A DNA stretch of 64,000 bases from Ralstonia sp. 25mfcol4.1 (GTDB taxonomy: Bacteria; Pseudomonadota; Gammaproteobacteria; Burkholderiales; Burkholderiaceae), in NCBI RefSeq assembly GCF_900104095.1, contig NZ_FNJO01000015.1:1-64000 (forward strand), written 5' to 3'. Positions 17,066 through 30,326 of the stretch are shown here, in pieces. How positions within the stretch are numbered: position 1 is the first letter of the stretch; each line of letters starts with the position of its first letter. Below the pieces are notes generated by a model. It made no database searches and had not been told where the DNA came from. It worked only from the letters and a program-made list of their open reading frames with translations. Both the position numbers and the translations under genes were made by a program.

Positions 17066-17839
17066 ATGGCCAAGGTATTCGTGATTGCAAACCAGAAGGG
17101 CGGCGTCGGCAAGACCACCACTACGGTGAATCTGGCCGCCGGTCTGGCCGCGCAGGAGCAGCGCGTGCTGCTGGTCGACCTGGACCCCCAGGGCAATGCC
17201 TCGATGGGTTCGGGTATCGACAAGCAGTCGCTGGAACATAGTGTGTACCAGGTGCTGGTGGGCCTGGCATCCGTGCAGCAGGCAACCCGTCGGTCCGAGT
17301 CGGGCCGCTACGACGTGCTGCCGGCCAATCGCGAACTGGCCGGTGCCGAAGTCGAGCTGGTGGAGCTTGACCAGCGCGAGCGGCGCCTCAAGCAGGCGCT
17401 GGCCGAAGTGGACGACCAGTATGACTTCGTGCTGATCGACTGCCCGCCGTCGCTGTCGCTGCTGACGTTGAACGGCCTGTGTGCCGCGCATGGCGTGATC
17501 GTGCCGATGCAGTGCGAATACTTCGCGCTGGAAGGGCTGTCCGACCTGGTCAACACGATCAAGCAGGTGCATGCCAACCTGAATCGCGAACTCAAGGTGA
17601 TCGGCTTGCTGCGGGTGATGTTCGACCCGCGCGTGACGCTGCAGCAGCAGGTGTCGGCGCAGCTGGAGGCCCACTTCGCGGAAAAAGTATTCAAGACCGT
17701 GATTCCGCGCAATGTGCGGCTGGCCGAGGCGCCGTCATATGGCATGCCGGGCGTGGCATTCGATGCGTCCTCGAAGGGCGCCAAAGCGTATCTCGATTTC
17801 GGCGCGGAAATGATTGCGCGCGTACGCCAGCTCGGTTGA
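17066..17839 (+). CDS. parA: Chromosome partitioning ATPase ParA (Soj)
   Basis: A 257-residue ParA/MinD-type ATPase that moves ParB-parS complexes over the nucleoid. The deviant Walker [11 protein letters not shown] is at 11-20 (Lys11 is the signature lysine), Walker [10 protein letters not shown] near 127-135. It is short and lacks the N-terminal HTH of plasmid type-Ia ParA, as expected for a chromosomal Soj. ATG 17066 is preceded by AGGGAG at 17048-17053. It follows rsmG by 76 bases without a terminator and precedes parB by 32 bases. Confidence 0.97.
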   Translation: MAKVFVIANQKGGVGKTTTTVNLAAGLAAQEQRVLLVDLDPQGNASMGSGIDKQSLEHSVYQVLVGLASVQQATRRSESGRYDVLPANRELAGAEVELVELDQRERRLKQALAEVDDQYDFVLIDCPPSLSLLTLNGLCAAHGVIVPMQCEYFALEGLSDLVNTIKQVHANLNRELKVIGLLRVMFDPRVTLQQQVSAQLEAHFAEKVFKTVIPRNVRLAEAPSYGMPGVAFDASSKGAKAYLDFGAEMIARVRQLG

Positions 17840-17871
17840 GCGGCACGAACAGACAGGGAAGGGTGGCGAGC

Positions 17872-18765
17872 ATGGTGACCGCTAAGAAGAAGGGTCTGGG
17901 CCGGGGACTGGAAGCACTGCTCGGCGGGCCCGCCGAGATTGTCGAAACCGCGAAGCAGGAAGGTTCGCCGTCGGTACTGGGCGTCAATCAGCTCCAGCCG
18001 GGCAAGTACCAGCCGCGCACCCGCATGGACGAAGGCGCGCTGCAGGAACTGGCGGCGAGCATCCGCGCGCAGGGCCTGATGCAACCGATCCTGGTGCGCC
18101 GCGTGGCCGAACCCGATCGGTACGAGATCATCGCCGGCGAACGCCGATTCCGCGCCTCGAAGCTGGCGGGGCTGGACAAGGTGCCGGTGCTGGTCAAGGA
18201 CGTGCCCGACCAGGCCGCCGCCGCGATGGCGCTGATCGAGAACATCCAGCGCGAAGACCTGAACCCGCTGGAAGAGGCGCAGGGCATCATGCGTTTGATC
18301 CGGGAATTCAGCTTCACGCACGAACAGGCGGCCGAGTCGGTGGGCCGCTCGCGCAGTGCGGTATCGAACCTGCTGCGATTGCTGAACCTCGCGTCGCCGG
18401 TGCAGACCATGCTGATGGCCGGCGATCTCGACATGGGGCACGCGCGTGCGTTGCTGGCCGTGGACGGCGCCAACCAGATCACGCTGGCCAACCAGATCGT
18501 CAACAAGCGGCTGTCGGTCCGCGAAACCGAGAAACTCGTCGCGTCGACGCTGAAGCCGTTCGACCTGAAGTCGCTCAAGCAGAAGCAGGGCAACGGCACA
18601 CGCGATGTGGCGCGGCTCGAAGAGGAACTGTCGGACACGCTGGGGCTGGCGGTGCAGATCAAGCTCGGTGCACGCGGCAAAGGTCAGTTGACCATCCACT
18701 TCACCAGCAACGACGCGCTCGATGGCGTGTTGATCCGTCTTCGCGAACCGGCCGCCAGCGCCTGA
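17872..18765 (+). CDS. parB: Chromosome partitioning protein ParB (Spo0J)
   Basis: A 297-residue parS-binding CTPase clamp. The N-terminal ParA-contacting KKKGLGRGLEALLGG is at 5-19, the CTP-binding ParB box GERRFRA at 89-95, the ENIQRE motif near 122, then an HTH (THEQAAESVGRSRSAVSNLL) and a C-terminal dimerisation region. ATG 17872 is chosen because the longer in-frame reading runs through parA. The four parS sites lie 2-4 kb upstream. No T-tailed terminator follows; a 10-bp hairpin at 18844-18871 may mark the transcript end. Confidence 0.97.
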   Translation: MVTAKKKGLGRGLEALLGGPAEIVETAKQEGSPSVLGVNQLQPGKYQPRTRMDEGALQELAASIRAQGLMQPILVRRVAEPDRYEIIAGERRFRASKLAGLDKVPVLVKDVPDQAAAAMALIENIQREDLNPLEEAQGIMRLIREFSFTHEQAAESVGRSRSAVSNLLRLLNLASPVQTMLMAGDLDMGHARALLAVDGANQITLANQIVNKRLSVRETEKLVASTLKPFDLKSLKQKQGNGTRDVARLEEELSDTLGLAVQIKLGARGKGQLTIHFTSNDALDGVLIRLREPAASA

Positions 18766-19110
18766 TAGCGGCAAACGCCGCCAGACGTAGGCTCCTCTAT
18801 ACGTTTACCCGGTATACGGCAATCGTTTTACCGATGAAATTGTCGGGCTGTCGGTATCACGCGACAGCCCGCCGCTCATGCACCGTGTCGTGGCATGAAT
18901 CTGCGCGATAACCGCACGGCCTCCAGCCGATGACCTTTCGGAATGCACGCCCTAAGCGGCGCTAACGATGGCCGATTCGCCATCATGCGCGCGATGGCGG
19001 GCGCAATCCAATTACGTTACGCATCATTGGCGCGCAATTTCGCACCATCCATCATGAACGCGTGATAGCAACCGTTGTGCGAAATTCACTGCAAGCTAAC
19101 TGAAAGCAGA
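18766..19110. other. Gene-free gap between parB and the atp promoter
   Basis: No convincing coding region is present. It contains a 10-bp hairpin CGGGCTGTCG/CGACAGCCCG (18844-18853 with 18862-18871) lacking a T run, and a smaller GATGGC/GCCATC hairpin near 18968-18985. Possible transcript end for rsmG-parAB; nothing else recognised. Confidence 0.5.
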
Positions 19111-19140
19111 TTGACGCGTGTCGGCGATTGCTAATAGAAT
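19111..19140 (+). promoter_or_regulatory. Promoter of the atp operon
   Basis: TTGACG (19111-19116) and TAGAAT (19135-19140) with an 18-base spacer form a good sigma70 promoter, about 60 bases upstream of atpI. Confidence 0.7.
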
Positions 19141-19200
19141 CGTGCGGTTTGAATTCTGGCCGGACGCGAAAAAGTTCCGGCCTGGAACGAGGCTAGGCAG

Positions 19201-19728
19201 GTGGTGGTACGAGACCGTCAGCAGGAAAAATCGCAAGCCGGTATGGCATCCCGCGGCAATCATCGAGACGATGGTTGGCGTGATGACTGGGATGATAGCG
19301 CCGCGCGCGAAGATGAAGCTGTCGATCCGCTGTCGCATGCCGAAGCGGTGAAGCTGCTTGGCGAGCGCGCATTGCGTCCGTCGCGCATGACGCCGGGAAA
19401 GGTCGTGCTGGCGCAGGTCATCGTGACGCTGTTGTCCGCTACTGCCTGGGCGGTGTTCGCGCAAGCGCATGCACCGTCGGGCTGGTCGGCCTTCTTCGGC
19501 GGCATGGCGTGTTTCGTCCCCAGCGGCTTCTTTGCGCTGCGTCTGTATATGTCGCGCAAGCAGCCGTCGGTCGGCGGCCTGGTGGCCGGCGAAGCGATCA
19601 AGGTCTTCGGCACGATGGCACTGCTGGTGCTGGTGATCGTGCTGTACCGGGATCTGCGCTGGGTGCCGATGCTGGTCACGTTCCTGTTGGCGCTCAAGAC
19701 TTATTGGGTGGCGCTCGCGGTCCGCTAG
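19201..19728 (+). CDS. atpI: ATP synthase subunit I (AtpI)
   Basis: A membrane protein of up to 175 residues encoded first in the ATP synthase operon. AtpI assists assembly of the c-ring and is not part of the finished enzyme. Residues 1-60 are hydrophilic and charged; four hydrophobic segments follow from about residue 65 to the end. The start is uncertain: GTG 19201 or 19204 fit the promoter spacing, while an internal ATG at 19243 would drop 14 residues. Identity rests on position ahead of atpB, size and the four-helix pattern, since AtpI is poorly conserved. Confidence 0.8.
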   Translation: MVVRDRQQEKSQAGMASRGNHRDDGWRDDWDDSAAREDEAVDPLSHAEAVKLLGERALRPSRMTPGKVVLAQVIVTLLSATAWAVFAQAHAPSGWSAFFGGMACFVPSGFFALRLYMSRKQPSVGGLVAGEAIKVFGTMALLVLVIVLYRDLRWVPMLVTFLLALKTYWVALAVR

Positions 19729-19937
19729 GCGGAGATACGCGGATCCCGTCGCCCTTGGCAATGCATGAAGCAGAGCCACGGCGTGGGGTTCGGTCTCAGA
19801 TGAGGCACCCATCCGGAATATCAAGTGGTTTTACGCGCAGGGCGTCACAACCGTGAAGTGCTGCGTGAGTAAGGTTTTGCCCAGAACAATAGCGCGGGCT
19901 TGCCCAGGCGGTGACCGGTCATGTGACCGAAGGCTAA

Positions 19938-20882
<945 letters not shown>

Positions 20883-20929
20883 TTTTCCGGTTCTTCGTTT
20901 TTTGGTTTTTTGGTTCTAAGTCTCTCTAA

Positions 20930-21211
<282 letters not shown>

Positions 21212-21316
21212 GTCTTTTCGGTCTGCATGATGCTGACGGGCGGCGCAGGCCTCAGTCCGATGGCCTGGCCGCCCTTGTGCATTTATCTGTAGTTTGATTA
21301 CCGAAAGGAACACACC

Positions 21317-21787
21317 ATGAATCTGAACGCAACGTTTTTTGCGCAGATGGTCGTGTTCTTCATCCTGTGGTGGGTTGTTGCCAAATTCATTTGGCCGCCG
21401 CTGGTGAAGGCGCTCGACGAACGCGCAAAGAAGATCGCCGATGGCCTCGCCGCTGCCGAAAAGGGCAAGGCGGAGCTTGAACTCGCCAACAAGCGTGTGG
21501 ACCAGGCCATGGCCGAAGCCCGCACCGAAGGCGCACAACGCGTGGCCGACGCTGAGAAGCGCGCCCAGGCCGCCGCTGACGAGATCAAGCAGAACGCCCA
21601 GGCAGAAGCCGCACGCATCATCGCCCAGGCCAAGGCCGAGGCAGAGCAGCAAGTGACCCGCGCCCGCGAAACGCTGCGCGACCAGGTCGCCGTGCTTGCC
21701 GTGAAGGGTGCAGAGCAGATCCTCAAGCGTGAAGTGAACGCGCAGGTGCATGCAGACCTGCTCAATCAACTCAAGGCTGAGCTCTAA
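21317..21787 (+). CDS. atpF: ATP synthase Fo subunit b (AtpF)
   Basis: A 156-residue peripheral-stalk subunit: one N-terminal membrane helix (about 5-27, [20 protein letters not shown]) and a long charged Ala-rich coiled coil for the rest. Length matches E. coli subunit b (156). The start is preceded by GAAAGGAA at 21302-21309. atpH begins two bases after the stop. Confidence 0.97.
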   Translation: MNLNATFFAQMVVFFILWWVVAKFIWPPLVKALDERAKKIADGLAAAEKGKAELELANKRVDQAMAEARTEGAQRVADAEKRAQAAADEIKQNAQAEAARIIAQAKAEAEQQVTRARETLRDQVAVLAVKGAEQILKREVNAQVHADLLNQLKAEL

Positions 21788-21789
21788 TC

Positions 21790-22332
21790 ATGGCTGAAAC
21801 CGCAACCATTGCCCGTCCCTACGCTGAGGCGCTGTTCCGCGTCGCGAGCGAAGCCGGTGCAGGCAACCTGGGTGCATGGTCTGAACTGGTGTCGGAGATG
21901 GGGCTGATTGCCGCCAACCCCGACATGCAGGCGCTCGCCACCGATCCGAACGTCCCGGGCGACAAGCTCCAGGAATTGTTCCTCTCGGTGCTGAAGAGCC
22001 CGGTGAACGATGAAGCCCGTCGCTTCGTCAACCTGCTGGTGGAGAACAACCGCCTGACGGTGCTGCCGGAAGTCGCCGAACAGTTCCATGCGCTCAAGAA
22101 TGCCCGCGAGGGTTCGTCCGACGTCGAGATCACCAGCGCATTCCCGCTGGACGATTCGCAGACGAAGGAACTGGTCGCCGCACTCGAACGCAAGTTCGGT
22201 CGCAAGCTGTACGCAAAGGTGGCGGTGGACCCGTCGCTGATTGGCGGCGTGAGCGTCAAGGTCGGCGACGAAGTGCTCGACACCTCCGTGCGCGCGCGCC
22301 TGGCTGCCATGCAAGCCACGCTGACCGCCTGA
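21790..22332 (+). CDS. atpH: ATP synthase F1 subunit delta (AtpH)
   Basis: A 180-residue soluble subunit joining the b-dimer stalk to the top of F1. The N-terminal six-helix region starts [17 protein letters not shown], and the C-terminal family signature [20 protein letters not shown] is near 139-158. Tight spacing to atpF implies coupled translation. Confidence 0.96.
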   Translation: MAETATIARPYAEALFRVASEAGAGNLGAWSELVSEMGLIAANPDMQALATDPNVPGDKLQELFLSVLKSPVNDEARRFVNLLVENNRLTVLPEVAEQFHALKNAREGSSDVEITSAFPLDDSQTKELVAALERKFGRKLYAKVAVDPSLIGGVSVKVGDEVLDTSVRARLAAMQATLTA

Positions 22333-22371
22333 CCGCAACGGCCGACGGATTGAAGAATTAGGAGCATTGTG

Positions 22372-23913
22372 ATGCAACTGAACCCCTCAGAAATCAGCGA
22401 GCTGATCAAGTCCCGCATCTCGGGTCTTGGCGCCGACGCTGAAGTGCGCAACACCGGCACGGTGATTTCCGTGACCGATGGTATCTGCCGCGTGCATGGC
22501 CTGTCCGGCGTGATGCAGGGCGAGATGCTGGAATTCCCGGGTAACACGTTTGGCCTGGCACTGAACCTCGAGCGTGACTCGGTGGGTGCCGTGGTGCTGG
22601 GCGATTACGAACACATTTCGGAAGGCGATACGGTCAAGTGCACCGGCCGCATTCTGGAAGTGCCGGTTGGTAAGGAACTGCTGGGCCGCGTGGTCAACAC
22701 GCTGGGTCAGCCGATCGACGGCAAGGGCCCGATCAACGCCAAGGAAACGGACGTGATCGAGAAGGTGGCACCGGGCGTGATCGCACGTCAGTCGGTGAGC
22801 CAGCCGGTCCAGACCGGCCTGAAGTCGATCGACGCGATGGTGCCGATCGGCCGTGGCCAGCGCGAGCTGATCATTGGCGACCGCCAGACCGGCAAGACCG
22901 CCGTGGCTGTCGATGCCATCATCAACCAGAAGGGCAAGGGCGTCTTCTGCGTGTACGTGGCAATCGGCCAGAAGGCTTCGACGATCTCGAACGTTGTGCG
23001 CAAGCTCGAAGAGCACGGCGCCATGGAATACACGATCGTCGTGGCCGCATCGGCCTCCGACTCGGCCGCCATGCAGTATCTGGCTGCCTACGCCGGCTGC
23101 ACGATGGGCGAATACTTCCGCGACCGCGGCGAAGACGCGCTGATCGTTTATGACGACCTGACCAAGCAAGCCTGGGCCTACCGCCAGGTGTCGCTGCTGC
23201 TGCGCCGCCCGCCGGGCCGTGAAGCCTACCCGGGTGACGTGTTCTACCTGCACTCGCGTCTGCTGGAGCGCGCAGCCCGCGTGAACGAAGACTACGTGGC
23301 CAAGTTCACGAACGGCGCCGTCACCGGCAAGACCGGTTCGCTGACCGCGCTGCCCGTGATCGAAACGCAGGCCGGCGACGTGTCCGCGTTCGTTCCGACC
23401 AACGTGATCTCGATTACCGACGGTCAGATCTTCCTGGAAACCGACCTGTTCAACGCCGGTATCCGCCCCGCTATCAACGCCGGTATTTCGGTGTCGCGCG
23501 TGGGTGGTGCTGCACAGACGAAGGTCATCAAGAAGCTGTCCGGCGGTATCCGTACCGACCTGGCCCAGTACCGTGAACTGGCTGCGTTCGCGCAGTTCGC
23601 CTCGGACCTGGACGATGCCACCCGCAAGCAGCTGGAGCGCGGCCGCCGCGTGACGGAACTGCTGAAGCAGCCGCAATACCAGCCGCTGCAGGTGTGGCAA
23701 CTGGCCGCGTCGCTGTATGCCGCGAACAATGGTTTCCTCGACAACGTCGACGTGAAGGACATCCTGCCGTTCGAAAAGGGCCTGCACGACCATCTGAAGA
23801 CCAAGTTCGCCGACCTCGTCAACCGCATCGAAGATACCAAGGATCTGTCGAAGGACGACGAAGCCGCCCTGCGTGCAGCGATCGAGGATTTCAGGAAGTC
23901 CGCCGCGTTCTAA
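22372..23913 (+). CDS. atpA: ATP synthase F1 subunit alpha (AtpA)
   Basis: A 513-residue F1 subunit with the non-catalytic nucleotide site. The P-loop GDRQTGKT is at 169-176, and the alpha signature [13 protein letters not shown] lies near 365-377. ATG 22372 is preferred to a GTG one codon earlier because AGGAG (22360-22364) is correctly spaced and MQLNPSEIS is the family start. Length equals E. coli AtpA. Confidence 0.98.
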   Translation: MQLNPSEISELIKSRISGLGADAEVRNTGTVISVTDGICRVHGLSGVMQGEMLEFPGNTFGLALNLERDSVGAVVLGDYEHISEGDTVKCTGRILEVPVGKELLGRVVNTLGQPIDGKGPINAKETDVIEKVAPGVIARQSVSQPVQTGLKSIDAMVPIGRGQRELIIGDRQTGKTAVAVDAIINQKGKGVFCVYVAIGQKASTISNVVRKLEEHGAMEYTIVVAASASDSAAMQYLAAYAGCTMGEYFRDRGEDALIVYDDLTKQAWAYRQVSLLLRRPPGREAYPGDVFYLHSRLLERAARVNEDYVAKFTNGAVTGKTGSLTALPVIETQAGDVSAFVPTNVISITDGQIFLETDLFNAGIRPAINAGISVSRVGGAAQTKVIKKLSGGIRTDLAQYRELAAFAQFASDLDDATRKQLERGRRVTELLKQPQYQPLQVWQLAASLYAANNGFLDNVDVKDILPFEKGLHDHLKTKFADLVNRIEDTKDLSKDDEAALRAAIEDFRKSAAF

Positions 23914-23984
23914 CCGCGTGATTCCACGGACCGCGCCGTAGCTGCCGCAAGGCATGCGGCGCGGCACGAATGGAGAGGAAAGAT

Positions 23985-24860
23985 ATGGCCGGAACGAAAG
24001 AGATTCGAACCAAGATCAAGAGCGTGCAGAACACGCGAAAGATCACCAAGGCGATGGAAATGGTCGCCGCATCCAAGATGCGCAAGGCGCAGGAACGGAT
24101 GCGCAACGCCCGTCCGTACGCTGAGAAAGTGCGCAATATCGCAGCGCACCTGGCCACCGCCAACCCCGAGTTCAAGCACCCCTTCATGGTGGCACGCGAT
24201 GTAAAGCGCGTCGGCATGATCGTGGTGACGACCGACAAGGGTCTGTGCGGCGGCATGAATACAAACGTGCTGCGAGCCGTGACCAATGAACTGAAGACCC
24301 TGCAGAACCGCGGCGTGGACGTGCAAGCGACCGCGATCGGTACCAAGGGCATGCAGTTCCTGGGTCGCATCGGCGCCAAGGTGGTCTCGAACGTGGTGCA
24401 CCTCGGTGACACCCCGCATCTGGAAAAGCTGATCGGCGCGATCAAGGTCCAGCTGGATGCCTTTACCAACGGCGAAGTCGACGCGGTGTACCTGGCTTAT
24501 ACCCGGTTCATCAACACGATGAAGCAGGAGCCGATGGTCGAGCAACTGCTGCCGCTGGCCGCAGACAAGCTGAGCCAGACCGAAGATGAAAAGCGCGCCT
24601 ACTCGTGGGATTACATCTACGAGCCCGACGCCCAGACGGTTGTGGAAGAGCTGCTCGTCCGCTACGTCGAGGCGCTGGTGTACCAGGCCGTGGCCGAGAA
24701 CATGGCGTCGGAGCAATCCGCACGCATGGTGGCCATGAAGGCGGCTTCCGACAACGCCAAGAACGTGATTGGTGAACTGCAGCTGGTCTACAACAAGACC
24801 CGCCAGGCAGCGATCACGAAGGAACTGTCGGAAATCGTCAGCGGCGCAGCTGCGGTCTAA
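23985..24860 (+). CDS. atpG: ATP synthase F1 subunit gamma (AtpG)
   Basis: A 291-residue central rotor shaft. The N-terminal coiled coil [20 protein letters not shown] and the C-terminal [15 protein letters not shown] helix, which together form the shaft, are both present, as is [11 protein letters not shown] near 83-93. ATG 23985 with GAGAGGAA just upstream is the start; the longer in-frame reading from 23970 is rejected. Confidence 0.97.
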   Translation: MAGTKEIRTKIKSVQNTRKITKAMEMVAASKMRKAQERMRNARPYAEKVRNIAAHLATANPEFKHPFMVARDVKRVGMIVVTTDKGLCGGMNTNVLRAVTNELKTLQNRGVDVQATAIGTKGMQFLGRIGAKVVSNVVHLGDTPHLEKLIGAIKVQLDAFTNGEVDAVYLAYTRFINTMKQEPMVEQLLPLAADKLSQTEDEKRAYSWDYIYEPDAQTVVEELLVRYVEALVYQAVAENMASEQSARMVAMKAASDNAKNVIGELQLVYNKTRQAAITKELSEIVSGAAAV

Positions 24861-26297
<1,437 letters not shown>

Positions 26298-26426
26298 GCG
26301 GCGTCTTTCGCCTTTGCGCCAACAGGTGGCCGCCGTGCTCCGGCACGCGGCCGCGGCCGGCGCGAAGGCGAAGACCGTGCTTCCTGATTTGCGGGAAGCC
26401 AACGCTTTCTGGAGAAAGGATCTTAT

Positions 26427-26843
26427 ATGGCAACCATTCTTGTAGACGTCGTCAGCGCGGAATCGTCGATCTTCTCCGGTCAGGCGAAATTCGTGGCGCT
26501 GCCGGGCGAGACGGGTGAGCTGGGTATTCTGCCGGGCCACACGCCGCTGATCACCCGCATCCAGCCGGGTGCGGTGCGCATCGAGAAGGAAGACGGCAGC
26601 GAGGAATTCGTGTTCGTTGCTGGCGGCATTCTTGAAGTGCAGCCTCAGCACGTGACTGTCCTGGCCGACACCGCCATCCGCGGCAGCGACCTGGACGAAG
26701 CCAAGGCGCAGGAAGCCAAGCGCGCCGCAGAGGAATTGATGCAGAACCAGAGCAGCGATCTCGACCTCGCTCGCGCCCAAAGCGAGCTGGCCGTGGCCGC
26801 AGCACAACTGGCTGCTATCGCCCGTCTGCGTCGTAAGAAGTAA
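26427..26843 (+). CDS. atpC: ATP synthase F1 subunit epsilon (AtpC)
   Basis: A 138-residue subunit of the rotor that links gamma to the c-ring and inhibits ATP hydrolysis. An N-terminal beta-sandwich ([30 protein letters not shown]) is followed by a two-helix C-terminal domain from about residue 88. The 129-base gap after atpD is unusually long for this operon but holds no gene. GGAGAAAGGA (26411-26420) precedes the start. Confidence 0.96.
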   Translation: MATILVDVVSAESSIFSGQAKFVALPGETGELGILPGHTPLITRIQPGAVRIEKEDGSEEFVFVAGGILEVQPQHVTVLADTAIRGSDLDEAKAQEAKRAAEELMQNQSSDLDLARAQSELAVAAAQLAAIARLRRKK

Positions 26844-27663
26844 GCAACTCCCTGCAGTCGCCACGCTGTTGTTTTTTCGGCGTGGCAAATGAAAAAGGCA
26901 GCCAATCGGCTGCCTTTTTTTCTTCCGGACGCTATATTTCGTTGCCTGGACCACAAAAAAAAGCGCGCGGGCCGGGGAGGCTCCGCGCGGACGGGAAAAT
27001 CCCTTCGAGGGGTCAATTCGAAGGAACGGGTTCGGTCCAGGTTTCACTTACAAGCGCAGCGGAACTTCTTGTCCGCATTATCGGCGAGTTTCCAATCATC
27101 GGAACCTCAAGCCGCGCGCTACAGGTCTTCCTGGTGTCCGGATCAGTCGATGTTGCTCGGCTGGTCCGGATAAATCGGGGAACTGCTCAGGCTTTCTTCC
27201 ACACCCCTCATTTTTCAAGGCTTTAGCGGCGGGGGTGCCTCACACCAAGCTCAGGTCTGTCAATGCATTGTGGGGGAAACTTCTTGGGATGGCAGTAACA
27301 AAATGTATCCTTTTGCAAGAAGATGAAAGCCCGCGACCGAGAAATCCGGCGTTTTGAACACTTTTATTCGTTTTTGAAAGCGTTTTCACGACACCGCCTG
27401 GCAATTTCTTTAGTCGATAATGTTAAGACATTGTGAGCGTAGTGTACTGAATGCATTACGTTTTTTCGGCTGACGCTTAATACGCTCCCCACTTTCGAGG
27501 GATGTCCGAAATGCATCCGTGAATATTGTGTTCGCTGGCGCATTCAGCGTTACGATTCGAAACGGTTCCAAGTGCACATTCAGACGCTATCAAAGAGACC
27601 CCGGCGTAGGCGTCGCTGCCGCTACACTGGCGCACGTTCGTCATTCCCCTAGATTTCCCCGCC
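26844..27663. other. 820-base gene-free region after the atp operon
   Basis: Apart from the atp terminator at 26892-26921 I see no coding region with native codon bias. From about 27230 to 27600 base composition is clearly more A+T rich than the flanks. It holds short palindromes such as AATGT/ACATT (27419-27432) and several T runs. No RNA family, insertion sequence or att-like repeat was recognised. Confidence 0.5.
26892..26921 (+). terminator. Terminator of the atp operon
   Basis: Stem GGCAGCC/GGCTGCC, loop AATC, extended by five A-T pairs and followed by further Ts; the A run makes it potentially bidirectional. Confidence 0.93.
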
Positions 27664-28620
27664 ATGGCCATCGATCCCCAGTTGCAAGACTATTACCGCC
27701 GGATGGCGGAAGTGTATGCCGGCCAACCCCCTGCCCAGAGTCCCATCGAACGCCGTGCGCGTTTCGAGGACGTGGCCGCGCGCTCGCAGCTGCCGGACCC
27801 CGATGGGCTTGCGATCACCGAGATCGGGCTGCCAGTGGGTGGCGCGGTGCTGCCCGTGCGGCTGTTCCGACCCGTGGATGCCGACCGCCCACGCCTGATC
27901 GTCTATTTTCACGGGGGCGGCTGGGTCGTCGGCTCGCCTGACACGCACCACACGGTGGCAGTACTGCTGGCCGCCGATACGGGCTGCGCAGTGGCCAGCG
28001 TCGACTATCGGCTGGCGCCTGAGCATGCATTTCCCCAGCCCTGCGACGACGCCATCGCAGCGGTCCAGTGGCTTGCCGATGCACGCGAACGCCTGGGCTT
28101 CGCGCCGGAGTTCCTGGCTGTCGCCGGTGACAGCGCGGGAGGCCACCTGGCCGCGGTTGCGGCCCGGCATCTTAACGAGGCTGCCGGCCGTCACGTGGTC
28201 AACGCCCAGTTGCTGATCTACCCCGTAGCCGCGCCTGTGCTGACGACCGAGAGCTACCGGGCCTTTGCCGATGGCCCAGGCCTGACCCGCGACGAAATGG
28301 CATGGTTCTGGACCCAGTACATCGGCGCCGATGCCCTGGCGCTTGGCGCCGCGCATACCGACCCGCGCATTCACCTGATGGCCACGCCGCCGCGCCATCT
28401 GCCGCCGGCCAGCGTGGTCATCGTGGCTTCCAACGACGTGCTGCGCGACGATGGCCTGGCGTACGCCGATTTCCTGGTGCGCCACGATGCGCCCGTAGTC
28501 ACGATCGAGGCCAGCGGCATGACGCACGGTTTCGCGCGGCTCCAGCCCGATGCGCCGCGAGCGCGCGAATGGATGCGGCGCGCGGCGCAGGCCTTTGTCG
28601 CCGCGTTCGACGAAATCTGA
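27664..28620 (+). CDS. Alpha/beta hydrolase, hormone-sensitive-lipase (family IV) esterase
   Basis: A 318-residue cytoplasmic esterase/lipase. The oxyanion motif HGGGW is at 83-87, nucleophile Ser157 in GDSAG (155-159), acid Asp258 in SNDVLRDDG and His288 in MTHGF complete the triad. No signal peptide is present. Length fits bacterial HSL esterases, which cleave short-chain acyl esters. It is a single gene between the long atp intergenic region and hemE, with no visible metabolic partners, so the natural substrate is unknown. Confidence 0.93.
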   Translation: MAIDPQLQDYYRRMAEVYAGQPPAQSPIERRARFEDVAARSQLPDPDGLAITEIGLPVGGAVLPVRLFRPVDADRPRLIVYFHGGGWVVGSPDTHHTVAVLLAADTGCAVASVDYRLAPEHAFPQPCDDAIAAVQWLADARERLGFAPEFLAVAGDSAGGHLAAVAARHLNEAAGRHVVNAQLLIYPVAAPVLTTESYRAFADGPGLTRDEMAWFWTQYIGADALALGAAHTDPRIHLMATPPRHLPPASVVIVASNDVLRDDGLAYADFLVRHDAPVVTIEASGMTHGFARLQPDAPRAREWMRRAAQAFVAAFDEI

Positions 28621-28722
28621 AATACGCGTGCCGGAAGCTGCGGCGGATATGACGGCCATCAGTCCTCGGAGCGGCAGGTGGGGTCGGCGTTCCCGTAGAA
28701 TGGCGGTCTTACGAGGATGACC

Positions 28723-29826
28723 ATGACCGTACTGCAGAACGACACCTTCCTGCGCGCGCTGCGCCGGCAACCCACCGAATACACGCCGCTCTGGCTGATG
28801 CGTCAGGCTGGCCGCTATCTGCCCGAGTACAACGCCACGCGCGCACGCGCCGGCAGCTTCCTGGGGCTGGCGAAGAACCCGGCGTATGCCACGGAAGTTA
28901 CGCTGCAGCCGCTGGACCGTTATCCGCTCGATGCCGCGATCCTGTTCTCGGACATCCTGACCGTTCCAGACGCCATGGGCCTGGGCCTGTCGTTTGCCCA
29001 GGGCGAGGGCCCGCGCTTTGCCCACCCGCTGCGCACCGAAGCCGACGTGGCCAAGCTGGCCGTGCCGGACATGTCGTCGCTGCAGTACGTCTTCGACGCG
29101 GTCAGCGAAATCCGCCGTGCCCTGGTGCAGGATGGCGCCCAGCGCGTGCCGCTGATCGGATTCTCGGGCAGCCCGTGGACGCTGGCCTGCTATATGGTCG
29201 AGGGCGGCGGTTCGGACGACTTCCGCACCGTCAAGGCCATGATGTACGGTCGGCCCGACCTGATGCACCGGATCCTGGAAATCAACGCGCAAGCCGTTTC
29301 CGCTTACCTGAACGCCCAGATCGACGCTGGCGCGCAGGCCGTGATGGTGTTCGACACCTGGGGCGGCGCGCTAGCCGACGGCATGTACCAGACCTTCTCG
29401 CTCGCCTATATGCGGCGTGTGTTGCAGGGTCTGAAGCGCGAGCACAACGGCCACCAGATTCCGGTCATCGTGTTCACGAAGAGCGGCGGCATCTGGCTGG
29501 AGCAGATCGCGGCGATCGGGCCCGATGCGATCGGGCTGGACTGGACGGTCAACCTGACCCAGGCGCGCCGTCGCACAGAGGGCAAGGTTGCGCTCCAGGG
29601 CAACATCGATCCCACCGTACTGTTTGCGCCGGAAGCGGCAATCCGCGATCAGGTGCGCGGCGTGCTCGACAGCTACGCGGCAGCCGGCGGCAGCGATGGC
29701 CATGTCTTCAACCTCGGACATGGCATTTCGCAGTTCACGCCACCGGAAAACGTCTCCGTGCTGGTAGACGAAGTGCACAGCTACAGCCGTAAGCTGCGCA
29801 GCGCAGAGGTTGCACCTGCCGCCTGA
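28723..29826 (+). CDS. hemE: Uroporphyrinogen decarboxylase HemE
   Basis: A 367-residue cytoplasmic enzyme that removes four carboxylates from uroporphyrinogen III to give coproporphyrinogen III in haem synthesis. The family signature [13 protein letters not shown] is at 25-37, [12 protein letters not shown] is near 79-90, and [16 protein letters not shown] is near 147-162. ATG 28723 is chosen over 28717 because GAGGA (28713-28717) is then properly spaced. A TAGAAT -10-like element lies at 28695-28700. Confidence 0.96.
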   Translation: MTVLQNDTFLRALRRQPTEYTPLWLMRQAGRYLPEYNATRARAGSFLGLAKNPAYATEVTLQPLDRYPLDAAILFSDILTVPDAMGLGLSFAQGEGPRFAHPLRTEADVAKLAVPDMSSLQYVFDAVSEIRRALVQDGAQRVPLIGFSGSPWTLACYMVEGGGSDDFRTVKAMMYGRPDLMHRILEINAQAVSAYLNAQIDAGAQAVMVFDTWGGALADGMYQTFSLAYMRRVLQGLKREHNGHQIPVIVFTKSGGIWLEQIAAIGPDAIGLDWTVNLTQARRRTEGKVALQGNIDPTVLFAPEAAIRDQVRGVLDSYAAAGGSDGHVFNLGHGISQFTPPENVSVLVDEVHSYSRKLRSAEVAPAA

Positions 29827-30326
29827 CCAGGCAGTTACCTCGCGACGCAACGATGTGATGCGTATCTGCCCCGCAGTGTCGCGGCAGGCGCAGCGCGCGT
29901 CCTGTCAAGTAAACTATTTAGCGATATTTCGCCAAAAAGGTGCCAGGGGCTTGCTGTCAAGGCTTGACTTATGCACACCGATAGGTTTGCGGCACTGCAC
30001 GAGCGGGTAACCCCTTAACTCAGTTGGGGGGTGCTTGCAAGTCCTTGATTCATAAGGCTTTGAATGTTCTGCAAAGGTGGTTGCAAGGGCGATGAAAGCC
30101 TTGTGTCAAGCGCCTTGCCGGGAAGTCGGTGCGACTTTTCAACAAAGTTATCCACAGGGTCGATGGAAGGGGTGGAAAACCATCCGTGGATCATCGACTT
30201 AGGGTCACATTTGAAGTTTTACTTTAAGTTGATGTTGCGCCGCACACAGACATTCGCCCCGCTCCGTCGTATCCCGCGCGTGCACAAGATCAGCGCACCC
30301 GGGCTGCACCATGCGGGGGGCTGCGT
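29827..30326. other. Gene-free 500-base region upstream of priA with DnaA-box-like sites
   Basis: No coding region is supported. The stretch is relatively A+T rich with many CTTG/CAAG words. It contains TTATGCACA (29969-29977, one mismatch to the DnaA box), TTATCCACA (30148-30156, perfect) and an A+T-rich segment with a TTTTACTTTAAG stretch near 30216-30227. It could be a regulatory region or a DnaA-binding locus. Confidence 0.45.
30148..30156 (+). promoter_or_regulatory. DnaA box
   Basis: Perfect TTATCCACA, 170 bases upstream of the priA start; a one-mismatch partner lies at 29969-29977. Confidence 0.5.

Noticed and set aside
18844-18871. Terminator after parB
   Set aside because: The 10-bp hairpin is good but has no T run, so I do not list it as an intrinsic terminator.
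27477-27671. A 64-residue minus-strand frame in the gap after atpC
   Set aside because: Atypical codon use, no ribosome site and no motif.
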